A DNA stretch of 60,799 bases from Bradyrhizobium sp. STM 3843 (GTDB taxonomy: Bacteria; Pseudomonadota; Alphaproteobacteria; Rhizobiales; Xanthobacteraceae): positions 1 to 60,799 of the forward strand of contig NZ_CAFK01000336.1 in assembly GCF_000239815.1 (NCBI RefSeq), read 5' to 3'. This document shows, piece after piece, positions 1 to 11,183 of the stretch (position 1 is the first letter of the stretch; each line of letters opens with the position of its first letter). The notes beneath the pieces were generated by a model that saw only the letters and a program-made list of their open reading frames with translations, searched no databases and was not told the DNA's origin. A program made the position numbers and the translations under genes.

Positions 1-60
1 GTATCCATCCGTCGAGCGCGAGGCTTACCCCTCACCCGGTTTCTCACTTCGTTCGAAACC

Positions 61-85
61 ACCCTCTCCCACAAGGGGAGAGGGT
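61..85. repeat. Palindromic intergenic hairpin upstream of hrpB
   Basis: A 10-bp inverted repeat (accctctccc at 61-70, gggagagggt at 76-85) separated by five bases. A closely similar hairpin with an acaag loop lies between def and fmt at 16934-16956. It is a short interspersed palindrome ending 11 bases before the hrpB GTG, and its purine-rich right arm could act as part of the ribosome binding region. Confidence 0.7.
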
Positions 86-95
86 ATGAGTAACC

Positions 96-2582
<2,487 letters not shown>

Positions 2583-2736
2583 TCAAATCTCGAACGACAC
2601 GCCGCGCCGTTAACGCTTCGCTCACCGTTTTCGCCAAAATGGCGGTCGCAGCCCTTCGCCTTCCGTCGCATGCGGATGTCTTTGATGATGAGATCGCGCA
2701 CGGGGCCCAACAGTTGAGTGTTCGTCGAGTAGCGTG

Positions 2737-3246
2737 ATGCGTAACATCATGATCATCGCGGCCGTCCTGATCGGACTTGGCACCTTCATGGCGCAATTGG
2801 CCGACCGCCTGACGCCGGCGCCCGCATCCGCCACGACGGCCAGAGCCGTCGTGGTCGAGCCCGTCGCGGCAGGCCAGCGCAGCCTCAGCATCCCCTCCGA
2901 CCAGCGGGGACATTTCCGCGCCGAGGGCCGCATCGACGGCCAGCGGATCAATTTCATGGTCGACACCGGCGCCTCGCTGGTGGCGCTCAACGAGAGCTCG
3001 GCCGCCCGGTTCGGCCTGCGCCCGGCGCGCGGTGCCTATACCGCGACCGTGACCACGGCCAATGGGACCGTGAAGGCTGCGCGTGCCCGGCTTCCGATGC
3101 TCGAACTCGGCGAAATCACCGTGCGCGACGTCGATGCGCTGGTCCTGCCCGACGAGGCGCTGTCGGAAAACCTGCTCGGCCTCTCGTTCCTGTCGCGGCT
3201 GAAGCGTTTTGCCTATGCCAGCGGCCAGATGGTACTGGAGCAGTAA
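2737..3246 (+). CDS. TIGR02281-type membrane-anchored clan AA aspartic protease
   Basis: About 169 residues. An N-terminal hydrophobic segment (residues 4-20) anchors the protein, followed by a retropepsin-like fold with the single catalytic motif MVDTGASLVAL near residue 75. One DTG per chain implies a homodimeric active site, as is usual in this family. The later LLGLSFLSRL motif is also typical. A GTG three bases upstream (2734) is an alternative start. It is separated by short gaps from hrpB and the phosphohexomutase gene, so it is probably monocistronic. Its substrate is unknown. Confidence 0.85.
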   Translation: MRNIMIIAAVLIGLGTFMAQLADRLTPAPASATTARAVVVEPVAAGQRSLSIPSDQRGHFRAEGRIDGQRINFMVDTGASLVALNESSAARFGLRPARGAYTATVTTANGTVKAARARLPMLELGEITVRDVDALVLPDEALSENLLGLSFLSRLKRFAYASGQMVLEQ

Positions 3247-3372
3247 TCTCTCTCGCGGAGATGCCGGCTTACGAGTTTACCCCATCTCGACGAATCCGGG
3301 TCGACGGCCTTTCGCTTCCCGTCTGCTTTCGCTAAGTCTGCCTCGTCTGCGTTCCCGACGAGGCTCAACTGC

Positions 3373-4872
3373 ATGTTCCCCAAGCCGAAAGCGCTGCTGG
3401 TCCCCAACACCTACGCCTTCGAATCTGAGCCGATGGTGAAGCCTACCGGCTTTCGCGAATATGACGCGCGCTGGCTGTTCAACAAGGAAATCAACCTGAT
3501 GGGCGTGCAGGCGCTGGGCATGGGGCTCGGCGCGCTGATCGCGGAACTCGGGGTCAAGCAGGAAATCGTGACCGGGCATGATTTCCGTGGCTATTCCGCC
3601 TCGATCAAATATGCGCTGATCTCGGGGCTGATGGCAGCCGGCTGCAGGGTGCACGACATCGGGCTGGCTGTAACGCCGATGGCCTATTTCGCGCAGTTCG
3701 AGCTCGATGTGCCCTGCGTGGCGATGGTCACCGCCTCGCATAACGACAATGGTTGGACCGGCGTCAAGATGGGCGCCAACCGTCCGCTCACCTTCGGCCC
3801 GGACGAGATGAGCCGGCTGAAACAGATCGTGCTCAACGCCGAATTTACCGGCAAAGTCGGCGGCTCCTATCAATTCCACGAGAATTTCCCGGCGCGCTAT
3901 ATCGCCGACCTCACCAAGCGGCCGAAGCTCAAGCGCAAGCTGAAGGTGGTCGCGGCCTGCGGCAATGGCACGGCGGGCGCCTTTGCGCCGCAGGTGTTGG
4001 AGGCGATCGGCTGCGAGGTGGTCCCGCTCGACACCGAGCTCGACCATACCTTCCCGAAATACAATCCAAACCCCGAAGACATGGAGATGCTGCACGCCAT
4101 CCGCGATGCGGTGCTCGCGCACAAGGCCGATGTCGGCCTGGGTTTCGACGGTGACGGCGATCGCTGTGGCGTGGTCGACAACACCGGCGAGGAGATCTTT
4201 GCCGACAAGGTCGGCGTGATGCTGGCGCGCGACATGTCGGCGATCCACAGGGATGCACAGTTCGTGGTCGACGTGAAATCGACCGGCCTGTTCATGACCG
4301 ATCCCGTGCTGCAGAAGCAGGGTGCCAGGACCGTCTATTGGAAGACCGGCCACTCCTACATGAAGCGGCGCACCAATGAGCTCGGTGCGCTGGCGGGGTT
4401 CGAAAAGTCCGGCCATTTCTTTTTCAACCGGCCGCTCGGGCGCGGTTATGACGACGGCCTGGTCTCGGCGATTGCGATCTGCGAGATGCTCGATCGCGCA
4501 CCCGGCAAGTCGATGGCGGATCTGAAGAACGCGCTGCCCAAGACATGGTCGTCGCCCACCATGTCGCCGCACTGCGCCGATGAAGCGAAGTATGGTGTCG
4601 TCGATGCGGTCGTGAAGCACTTCGAAACGCTGCAGCGGCAGGGCGGCCGGGTGGCGGGTCAACCGATCCGCGACCTCGTCACCGTCAACGGCGTGCGCGT
4701 GACGGTCGAGGATGGCAGCTGGGGGCTGGTGCGGGCCTCATCGAACAAGCCGGAGCTGGTCGTCGTGGTCGAGAGTCCGGTTTCAGAGCAGCGCATGCGC
4801 GACATGTTCGAAGCCATGGACTCCGTGCTGCGCACCCATCCCGAGGTGGGTGCGTATAATCAGAAGATCTGA
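3373..4872 (+). CDS. Phosphomannomutase/phosphoglucomutase
   Basis: A 499-residue member of the alpha-D-phosphohexomutase family, which interconverts hexose 6-phosphates and 1-phosphates to feed nucleotide-sugar and surface-polysaccharide synthesis. The phosphoserine loop is visible in TASHNDNGWTGVK, the metal-binding loop in DGDGDRCG, the sugar-binding loop in FEKSGH, and the phosphate-binding region at RASSNKPEL near the C-terminus. ATG 3373 is the first start. The gene converges on the chemoreceptor gene, with a hairpin between the two stops. Whether mannose or glucose phosphate is the main substrate cannot be told from the sequence. Confidence 0.92.
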   Translation: MFPKPKALLVPNTYAFESEPMVKPTGFREYDARWLFNKEINLMGVQALGMGLGALIAELGVKQEIVTGHDFRGYSASIKYALISGLMAAGCRVHDIGLAVTPMAYFAQFELDVPCVAMVTASHNDNGWTGVKMGANRPLTFGPDEMSRLKQIVLNAEFTGKVGGSYQFHENFPARYIADLTKRPKLKRKLKVVAACGNGTAGAFAPQVLEAIGCEVVPLDTELDHTFPKYNPNPEDMEMLHAIRDAVLAHKADVGLGFDGDGDRCGVVDNTGEEIFADKVGVMLARDMSAIHRDAQFVVDVKSTGLFMTDPVLQKQGARTVYWKTGHSYMKRRTNELGALAGFEKSGHFFFNRPLGRGYDDGLVSAIAICEMLDRAPGKSMADLKNALPKTWSSPTMSPHCADEAKYGVVDAVVKHFETLQRQGGRVAGQPIRDLVTVNGVRVTVEDGSWGLVRASSNKPELVVVVESPVSEQRMRDMFEAMDSVLRTHPEVGAYNQKI

Positions 4873-4879
4873 CTGACGT

Positions 4880-4901
4880 CCATGCCCCGCGAGGGGCATG
4901 G
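4880..4901. terminator. Hairpin between convergent genes, likely bidirectional terminator
   Basis: A 9-bp perfect stem (ccatgcccc / ggggcatgg) with a four-base loop lies eight bases after the phosphohexomutase stop and 26 bases beyond the chemoreceptor stop on the other strand. There is no T-run, so the terminator call rests on position and stem strength. Confidence 0.5.
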
Positions 4902-4927
4902 ATGCCGCTGGTCTGCCGGAGCAGCAG

Positions 4928-6394
4928 CTAGGCTGCGCTCAACGAACTCAGGAAGTGCTCGACCTCGGATTTCAGCCGGCTCGATTGGGAGGACAGTCCG
5001 TTGGCGGACTCCAGCAGCCGCGACGCGGCGCTGCCAGTCTCGTCGGAGGCGCGGGTCACGCCGCCCATGCTGTGGCTGACTTGGCGGGTGCCTTCGGCCG
5101 CCTGCTGCACATTGCCGGAGATCTCCCCGGTGGCGAGGCCCTGCTGCTCGACCGCGGTGGCGATTTCCTTGGAGATCTCGTCGATCTCGGCGATGGTGCC
5201 GCCGATCGCCTGAATCGCGCTGACCGCATCGCCCGTGGCGCTCTGGATGCTCTGCACCTGGCTCGAGATTTCCTCGGTTGCCTTGGCGGTCTGGTTGGCC
5301 AGCGCCTTCACTTCGCTCGCGACCACTGCAAAGCCCTTGCCGTGCTCGCCGGCCCGCGCCGCCTCGATGGTGGCATTCAGCGCCAGCAGGTTGGTCTGGC
5401 TGGCGATGGTCTGAATCAAGGTCACCACCTCGCCGATCTTCTGGGTGCCAGCGGCGAGGCTCTCGACCACCGTGTTGGTGCGGCGGGCCTCCTCGGCGGC
5501 CTTGGCGGCGATCTGCGCCGAGCGCGTCACCTGCTGGGAGATGTTGTTGATCGATGCCGTCAGCTCTTCCGTCGCGGCAGCTACGGTCTCGACATTGGTC
5601 GAGGCCTGCTGCGAAGCGTTGGCCGCGGCCGAGGTCTGTCGCGAGGCTTCGGCGCTGCTCCGGCTCATCGAGGACGACAGGACCTGCATCTCGTTCGCGG
5701 CGACCGCGACGGCTTCGACGATGCCGCCGATCTTGCGCTCGAAGCCTTCGGCGAGTTCGCGCCGGGCGATGTCGCCCTGGCGCTTGGCGCGGCGTTCGGT
5801 CTCGGAACGTTCGGCGTTGGCGTGGGCTTCGGCCGCGTGGGCCTTTTCGGCTTCGGCCGTCTTGCTGGCAGTGGTCTCGAACAGCTGCGAGAGCTTGAAT
5901 GTGACCGCAATCAGCACGCCGGCTTCGATGAGCAGGATGACCGCGTGCAATACGACGCGGCCAAAATCGGCGCCGCCGGGATAGATCGCGGCCGGGAAGA
6001 CGAAGTTCAGCACCAGATGATGGAGCGCGACCGCGACCGTTCCAGCCAGGATCGGCCGGTAATCGCAATAGGCGACAAGGCACGCCAGGGCCGCGAAGAA
6101 GTACATGTGCATGTCGATCTGCCAAGCATGGCCCGACATCTGATAGACCAGGACAGAGACACCGCCCATCAAGGCCACCGCAACGGTGAGTTGGGTCGAC
6201 AGCGCGCTGCCGGCACTGCGCCACGACAAAGTTGCAGCTAGCGCCATGGCGGCCATCAGCAGCGTCGGCATCAGCCAGTCGCCGCGCGACAGCCCGATGA
6301 TGAGTGCAAGCGGAACGTGAGCCCAGAGGACTGCGAGCAGGACCTTGCTGGTCGTGTCGCGGAGGGTTGCCAGATCGTTGGTCTCGACGGTCAT
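4928..6394 (-). CDS. Methyl-accepting chemotaxis protein with six-helix membrane sensor
   Basis: 488 residues from ATG 6394, which has GGGGAA upstream. An upstream in-frame extension exists but overlaps the preceding gene. The N-terminal 165 residues form about six hydrophobic helices with almost no periplasmic loop. They carry a His/Asp/Arg pattern: H89, H96, D111, R113, H125, H126, H150. A charged Ala/Glu-rich linker leads to the cytoplasmic signalling domain with the hairpin tip TNLLALNATIEAARAG and FAVVASEVKALANQT, which contacts CheA and CheW. No classical HAMP or ligand-binding domain is obvious. The upstream small membrane protein gene ends 19 bases before it and is probably co-transcribed. 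Confidence 0.9.
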   Translation of the reverse strand: MTVETNDLATLRDTTSKVLLAVLWAHVPLALIIGLSRGDWLMPTLLMAAMALAATLSWRSAGSALSTQLTVAVALMGGVSVLVYQMSGHAWQIDMHMYFFAALACLVAYCDYRPILAGTVAVALHHLVLNFVFPAAIYPGGADFGRVVLHAVILLIEAGVLIAVTFKLSQLFETTASKTAEAEKAHAAEAHANAERSETERRAKRQGDIARRELAEGFERKIGGIVEAVAVAANEMQVLSSSMSRSSAEASRQTSAAANASQQASTNVETVAAATEELTASINNISQQVTRSAQIAAKAAEEARRTNTVVESLAAGTQKIGEVVTLIQTIASQTNLLALNATIEAARAGEHGKGFAVVASEVKALANQTAKATEEISSQVQSIQSATGDAVSAIQAIGGTIAEIDEISKEIATAVEQQGLATGEISGNVQQAAEGTRQVSHSMGGVTRASDETGSAASRLLESANGLSSQSSRLKSEVEHFLSSLSAA

Positions 6395-6413
6395 TCCCAA
6401 TTCCCCAAACAGA

Positions 6414-6743
6414 TCATCTCGAAAGGCAGGCGGAGACCGCCTGCGGGTCGATGGCCAACCAAGCTCCGGCCTCGCGAAGACGCGCGAGCCCGTTGCTTCC
6501 GCCGGGACGCACGACCAGCAGCGACGGAAGGGTGGTCGTGCGAACGAGCGCGGCGTCGGCAGACGCCGCTGCCAGCATCGCGCGCTGCGCGCTCCACCAT
6601 GGCGGGAAAGCCACGGCCACGATCTCGCTCCCGGGGCGAACCTGCAACGACAGCGCAGCGACCGCAGCAAAGCTCGCGAGTAGCAGCACCGTGGCGTTCA
6701 GCCAGGCGAACCGGGGCGGAGGTAAGGTTGTACCCGGCACCAT
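6414..6743 (-). CDS. Hypothetical small membrane-anchored protein
   Basis: 109 residues with one N-terminal hydrophobic helix (about residues 15-33) and then a compact domain containing the motif PSLLVVRPGG. It ends 19 bases upstream of the chemoreceptor start on the same strand, so the two are probably one transcription unit. I recognise no family. The order suggests an accessory to the receptor, but nothing in the protein itself shows that. Confidence 0.6.
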   Translation of the reverse strand: MVPGTTLPPPRFAWLNATVLLLASFAAVAALSLQVRPGSEIVAVAFPPWWSAQRAMLAAASADAALVRTTTLPSLLVVRPGGSNGLARLREAGAWLAIDPQAVSACLSR

Positions 6744-6870
6744 CGCATCCTAGAATAGATCGACGGAGCTAAAGTCCGGTAAACAACCGTTAGGGATGAC
6801 TACGGGGTTGACAGCCTGTGTCTCGTTGCGGCGATGCGCAGCAACGGCGACTCTGGCGAGACCAGAGGCA

Positions 6871-7371
6871 TCAGACCGGCGGCACTGGCAGTGCGGTCAC
6901 CGACTTGATCTTTTCCATGGCAAAGCGCGAGGTGACGTTCTTCAGCGGTACCGCGCTGATCAATTTCTTATAGAACACGTCGTAGCTCTGCATGTCGGCG
7001 ACGACCACGCGCAGCATGTAGTCGACGTCGCCGGCCATCCGGTAGAACTCCATCACCTCCGGCATCGAACTGACGGCTTCGGCAAATCGCTTCAGCCAGG
7101 CGTCGGAATGATCAGGACTTTCGACCGAGACGAAGACGCTGAGGCCGAGGCCGATCTTGTTCTGATCGACCAGTGCCACCCGGCGCAGGATCACCCCGTC
7201 GGCCTCCAGGCGCTGGATGCGCTTCCAGCAGGGCGTGGACGACAGCCCGACCCGGTCACCGATCTCGGCGACCGACAAGGAGGCATCCTCCTGGAGCACC
7301 ATCAGGATCTTGCGGTCGATGGCGTCCAGCCGGCGGTTGGCTTCCGGGAGTTGGGCGGCGATATCGGTCAT
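6871..7371 (-). CDS. Lrp/AsnC-family transcriptional regulator
   Basis: 166 residues from ATG 7371. The N-terminal winged helix-turn-helix reads LDAIDRKILMVLQED, then SVAEIGDRVGLSSTPCWKRI. The C-terminal RAM domain, which in this family binds amino acids and drives octamer formation, includes GDVDYMLRVVVADM. Members are feast/famine regulators controlling amino-acid metabolism or transport. The gene follows nudC on the same strand after a 194-bp gap with an AT-rich stretch that may hold its own promoter and autoregulatory site. The Shine-Dalgarno signal is weak, and an in-frame upstream start cannot be excluded. The target genes are unknown. Confidence 0.9.
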   Translation of the reverse strand: MTDIAAQLPEANRRLDAIDRKILMVLQEDASLSVAEIGDRVGLSSTPCWKRIQRLEADGVILRRVALVDQNKIGLGLSVFVSVESPDHSDAWLKRFAEAVSSMPEVMEFYRMAGDVDYMLRVVVADMQSYDVFYKKLISAVPLKNVTSRFAMEKIKSVTALPVPPV

Positions 7372-7565
7372 GGGAAGAATTTTGTTCCATACAAGGTCAT
7401 TAAATCCCTCATATAGAGAAAAACATTCCAAATCAAGGTCGGTCCGCCGGCGGCGGCCGGCGCAGCGCGGCCGCGTGCAAAAAAGCGCAGCAAGCTCAGA
7501 AGCTTGCAGGTCTCGGATGGGCGGAATGGTCGCCGGGGAAACGACGCGAAAGAAAGGAAGACGGG

Positions 7566-8504
7566 CTATTCCGTCCCTTTGAGCCACCGGCCGACCAGAT
7601 GATGGGCGATGGCGAAGGGATGTGGCCCGGAGAGCCCGTCCGGATGCTGGCGCGCGAGCATCAGCCGTGCCTCCTCGCGGCTGAACCAGCGCACGTCCTC
7701 GAGCTCGGTGCGGTCGACCACGATGTCCTCGTTCAGCGCGCGGGCGCTGCAACCGATCATCAGGGACGACGGATAGGGCCAGGGCTGGGTCATGTAATAG
7801 GTGACATCGGCGCAGCGGATGCCCGACTCTTCGAACACCTCGCGCCGCACCGCGTCCTCGATGGTCTCGGCGGCTTCGACGAAGCCGGCGAGGCAGGAAT
7901 ACATCCCGGGCGGAAAGCGCTGTTGCCGCCCAAGCAGGCACTTGTCGCCATGCGCAACCAGCGAAATGACCACCGGATCGGTGCGCGGGAAATGCTCGGT
8001 CTTGCAGTTCGGACATTCGCGCTTCCAGCCAGCCTCGCGCATCCCGGTGCGCGTGCCGCAATTGGCGCAGAAGCCGTGGCGCTGATGCCAGGACACCATC
8101 GATTTGGCCATCGCGATCGCGCCGAGTTCGTCCGGCGGGATCGTGCCCTGCATGGCAATGCCGCGGAGCTCGGTGACGGCGACATCGTCGCGGCCGGCCA
8201 GCGCCTCGGCCGCAGCGGGCGAGATGCCCATGCCGAACAGCGCGCCGCCATCCCGCAGGCCGAGAAAGATCGTGCCGGGGTTGGCCCCGAACCCGAGCGC
8301 CTCGTCGATCGTGAGCAGCGCGCGCATGGCGTCGCCCTCGCGCTTCATGAGCAGCGAATCGCGATGCACGACATAGGCGCGGGTCGACGGATTGCGTTCC
8401 AGCGCGATCAGCTGGTCGTCATGGAAGCGCAGGTGGGCGGCGCGGTCGACGGCGTTTTGGACAAAGGCCGGCTGCCCGAGCGGAAACAGGTCGAAGGGGG
8501 ACAT
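7566..8504 (-). CDS. nudC: NAD(+) diphosphatase / NADH pyrophosphatase NudC
   Basis: 312 residues. A zinc ribbon with C146, C149, C164 and C167 separates the N-terminal domain from the Nudix fold. The Nudix box spans about residues 207-229 (GFVEAAETIEDAVRREVFEE). It is followed by TQPWPYPSSLM, the near-canonical SQPWPFPxS array that marks NADH-hydrolysing members. It cleaves NAD(H) to NMN(H) and AMP, and E. coli NudC also removes NAD caps from RNA. It starts three bases after the HIT gene stop, so the two are translationally close and probably form one operon. Confidence 0.95.
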   Translation of the reverse strand: MSPFDLFPLGQPAFVQNAVDRAAHLRFHDDQLIALERNPSTRAYVVHRDSLLMKREGDAMRALLTIDEALGFGANPGTIFLGLRDGGALFGMGISPAAAEALAGRDDVAVTELRGIAMQGTIPPDELGAIAMAKSMVSWHQRHGFCANCGTRTGMREAGWKRECPNCKTEHFPRTDPVVISLVAHGDKCLLGRQQRFPPGMYSCLAGFVEAAETIEDAVRREVFEESGIRCADVTYYMTQPWPYPSSLMIGCSARALNEDIVVDRTELEDVRWFSREEARLMLARQHPDGLSGPHPFAIAHHLVGRWLKGTE

Positions 8505-8507
8505 TAT

Positions 8508-8927
8508 TCATCCTAGCCAGATCTTGCGCCGGATCGCGCTGATGAAATGCTGCACCTCTTCAGCGTCATGCGGCACAGGCGGCGCTACGCCCCAGACCGG
8601 GCGCGGCCAGGCCACGTCGCTGGTGCGGCGCGCGATAAGGTGGATGTGCAGCTGCGGCACCATGTTGCCGAGCGCGGCGACATTGAGCTTGTCGCATTTG
8701 GTGATGTCTTTGAGGGCGCGCGAGGCGCGGGCGATCTCGGTCATCAGCTGCGCCTGCGCCACCTCGTCGAGATCGATGATCTCGACCGCGCCCTCGCGGC
8801 GCGGCACCAGCAGCATCCAGGGATAGTTCGCGTCCTTGATCACCAGAACCCGGGAGAGCGGCAGGTCGCCGATATCGATGGTGTCCTTCGCAAGCTGCGG
8901 GTGCAGCGACCAGGCGGAGTCGGGCAT
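8508..8927 (-). CDS. HIT-family nucleotide-binding protein
   Basis: 139 residues from ATG 8927, which has GGGGA about six bases upstream; a GTG at 8948 is the alternative. The C-terminal signature reads QLHIHLIAR, that is HxHxHxx with Gln in place of the first His and the last two histidines kept. HIT proteins are nucleotide hydrolases or transferases acting on dinucleoside polyphosphates or AMP conjugates. Tight coupling to nudC (three-base gap) suggests a shared role in nucleotide salvage or clean-up. The exact substrate is unknown. Confidence 0.88.
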   Translation of the reverse strand: MPDSAWSLHPQLAKDTIDIGDLPLSRVLVIKDANYPWMLLVPRREGAVEIIDLDEVAQAQLMTEIARASRALKDITKCDKLNVAALGNMVPQLHIHLIARRTSDVAWPRPVWGVAPPVPHDAEEVQHFISAIRRKIWLG

Positions 8928-9077
8928 CGGTTCCCCGGTGATTGTCACGAATCAAGCGCGTCGGCCGGACCTGGTCCGGCCATCGGCACCTAAGGCTTTT
9001 CCGGCGTCCTGCACAAGTGTCGGAGGAAGGGTGCGGTCCCGCTTGCTTTCCGGTCCGTTTGGCCCCAAATAGGGACC

Positions 9078-9174
9078 GGGAGATTGGCGGTGGACGAGCC
9101 ACTCGCCAACCGGGTCAGGTCCGGAAGGAAGCAGCCCTAACGAGGTCCGGATCGGGTCGCTCGTCAGTCTCCTA
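9078..9174 (+). ncRNA. ffs: Signal recognition particle RNA (small bacterial 4.5S type)
   Basis: The conserved tetraloop and symmetric-loop region, GGTCAGGTCCGGAAGGAAGC followed by AGCCCTAA, is at about 9113-9140 and is diagnostic of domain IV of SRP RNA. The ends pair (ggaga at 9079-9083 with tctcc at 9168-9172), giving one elongated hairpin of about 95 nt. A short T-run follows (tgtttt around 9177-9182). The RNA scaffolds Ffh and targets ribosomes to FtsY. Its place directly upstream of dnaX is common in alphaproteobacteria. The mature ends are estimated from pairing. Confidence 0.92.
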
Positions 9175-9292
9175 CCTGTTTTCTCGTGCGAATCGTGCAT
9201 CATGAGCGGAGACCCCGCAAGCAGCGGGCACTCGGCTCCGTTCCGCCGCGGTTCAGTCTTCGCGATCGAGCCGGCTGGAAGACATTCAATCG

Positions 9293-11170
9293 ATGACTGA
9301 GGCTGGCGCTTCTCCATCCACGCCCGACAGCGCCGCGCAGGCCGGCTTTGATGCCACAACCTCCGCAGCCAAGCCCTACCGGGTTCTGGCGCGCAAATAC
9401 CGTCCCTCGAGTTTCGAAGATTTGATCGGCCAGGAGGCCGTGGTTCGCACGGTCTCGAACGCCTTCGAGACCGGCCGCATCCCGCAGGCCTGGATTCTGA
9501 CCGGCGTGCGTGGGGTGGGCAAAACCACCACCGCCCGCATCCTCGCGCGCGCGCTGAATTATGAGATGCCGGATGGATCGGTGAAGGGGCCGACCATCCA
9601 TATGCCCGTCCTCGGCACCCATTGCCGGGCGATCATGGAAAGCCGGCACATGGACGTGCTGGAGATGGACGCGGCGTCGCACACCGGCGTCGACGATGTC
9701 CGGCAGATCAATGACAGCGTACGCTACGCGCCGGCCAGCGCCCGCTACAAGGTCTACATCATCGACGAAGTCCACATGCTGTCGACGGCGGCGTTTAACG
9801 CCTTCCTGAAGACGTTGGAGGAGCCGCCGGAGCACGCCAAATTCGTGTTCGCGACCACCGAAATCCGGAAGGTGCCAGTCACCGTATTGTCGCGCTGCCA
9901 GCGTTTCGATCTGCGCCGGGTCGAGGCCGATGTGCTGATGAAGCATCTGGCCAATATCGCCACCAAGGAAGGCGTGACGATCGAGCCGGAGGCGCTCGGC
10001 ATCATCGCCCGCGCGGCCGAAGGCTCGGTGCGCGATTCGCTGTCGTTGCTCGACCAGGCGATCGCGCATTCGGCCGGCGAGGTTCGCGCCGAGGAGGTCC
10101 GGCAGATGCTGGGCCTGGCCGACCGCACCCGCGTCATCGACCTGTTCCAGCATCTCGCCAGCGGCGATATCGCCGCGGCCTTCAACGAATTCCGTGATCA
10201 ATATGATGTCGGCGCCGATCCGGTCGTAGTGCTGTCGGATCTCGCCGAATTCGTGAATTTCGTCACCCGCGTCAAGGTGGTGCCGGCGACCGCGGACAAT
10301 GTCGCTTTCAGCGAGACCGAACGGCTGCGCGCGCGCGATTTCGCGACCAAGCTGTCGATGCGGGTGCTGTCGCGGATGTGGCAGATGCTGTTGAAGGGCA
10401 TCGCCGAGACGCAAAGCGCCACAAGGCCGGCGGCAGCGGCGGAGATGGTGCTGGTGCGCATCGCCTATGCCGCCGACCTGCCGACGCCGGATGAAGCGAT
10501 CCGGATGATCGAGCAGAACGGCGGCGCCGCGCCGGTCGCGACGTCGAGTGCAGCGCCACGTGGCGCTCCGACGCCGGCGATGTCGGGCTCCGCCATATCG
10601 TCTCCAATGGCGTCGCAACCGGCGCGTGCCCAAGGTCTAAGTCAAGGCCCGACCCTGGCTGCGGTCGGCAGTCCGATGCGGCCGCAGATGTTGACGCCGG
10701 CGCCTGCCCCGCAGGACTTGGCGCCGGCGCTTCGGCTGGCCAGTTTCCAGGAACTCGTCGCTCTCGCCGGCAAGAACCGCGACCTCATGACCAAGAGCGC
10801 GCTCGAGGCCGATGTCCGCCTGGTCCGGTTCGAGGACGGGCGGCTGGAGATTGCCCTGGAACGCAGCGCCCCGCGCGCGCTTGTCACAGATCTCGGACGC
10901 AAGCTGGAAGACTGGACCGGCCGGCGTTGGACGGTCGTTGTCTCCAACGAGCCGGGACAGGCGACCTTGCGCGAGCAGAATCTGCGCGCGAAAAGCGAGC
11001 GCGAACGGGCGGCGGAGGCCGATCCGCGGGTGCAGGAGGTGCTGGCGCGCTTTCCCGGCGCCAAGGTGGTCGAGGTTCGCAAGCTTGCCCCCGAGCCGCC
11101 GGAATCCGAAGCTAGCAGCGCTGTCGAGCCGGTCGACGAGTCCGATAGCGATGATCAAGAGATGTTCTAA
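9293..11170 (+). CDS. dnaX: DNA polymerase III tau/gamma subunit
   Basis: 625 residues. The clamp-loader AAA+ module has Walker A GVRGVGKT at 71-78, Walker B DEVH at 158-161, and the SRC sensor/arginine-finger motif in LSRCQRFD. A Pro/Ala-rich linker (about 400-480) and a C-terminal domain match the tau region that contacts the polymerase. The zinc module is unusual: only C111 lines up with the four cysteines known from E. coli (64, 73, 76, 79). No slippery A-run was seen for programmed frameshifting to a gamma form. It heads the dnaX-ybaB-recR operon. Confidence 0.96.
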   Translation: MTEAGASPSTPDSAAQAGFDATTSAAKPYRVLARKYRPSSFEDLIGQEAVVRTVSNAFETGRIPQAWILTGVRGVGKTTTARILARALNYEMPDGSVKGPTIHMPVLGTHCRAIMESRHMDVLEMDAASHTGVDDVRQINDSVRYAPASARYKVYIIDEVHMLSTAAFNAFLKTLEEPPEHAKFVFATTEIRKVPVTVLSRCQRFDLRRVEADVLMKHLANIATKEGVTIEPEALGIIARAAEGSVRDSLSLLDQAIAHSAGEVRAEEVRQMLGLADRTRVIDLFQHLASGDIAAAFNEFRDQYDVGADPVVVLSDLAEFVNFVTRVKVVPATADNVAFSETERLRARDFATKLSMRVLSRMWQMLLKGIAETQSATRPAAAAEMVLVRIAYAADLPTPDEAIRMIEQNGGAAPVATSSAAPRGAPTPAMSGSAISSPMASQPARAQGLSQGPTLAAVGSPMRPQMLTPAPAPQDLAPALRLASFQELVALAGKNRDLMTKSALEADVRLVRFEDGRLEIALERSAPRALVTDLGRKLEDWTGRRWTVVVSNEPGQATLREQNLRAKSERERAAEADPRVQEVLARFPGAKVVEVRKLAPEPPESEASSAVEPVDESDSDDQEMF

Positions 11171-11183
11171 GAGGACGTAAGCG

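Noticed and set aside
4860..6241. Long overlapping ORFs on both strands across the chemoreceptor gene
   Set aside because: They are GC-rich shadow frames. Only the minus-strand frame has family motifs.
9293..11170. Programmed frameshift in dnaX giving a gamma form
   Set aside because: I looked for an A-run slippery site followed by a hairpin and found none in the region after the AAA+ module.
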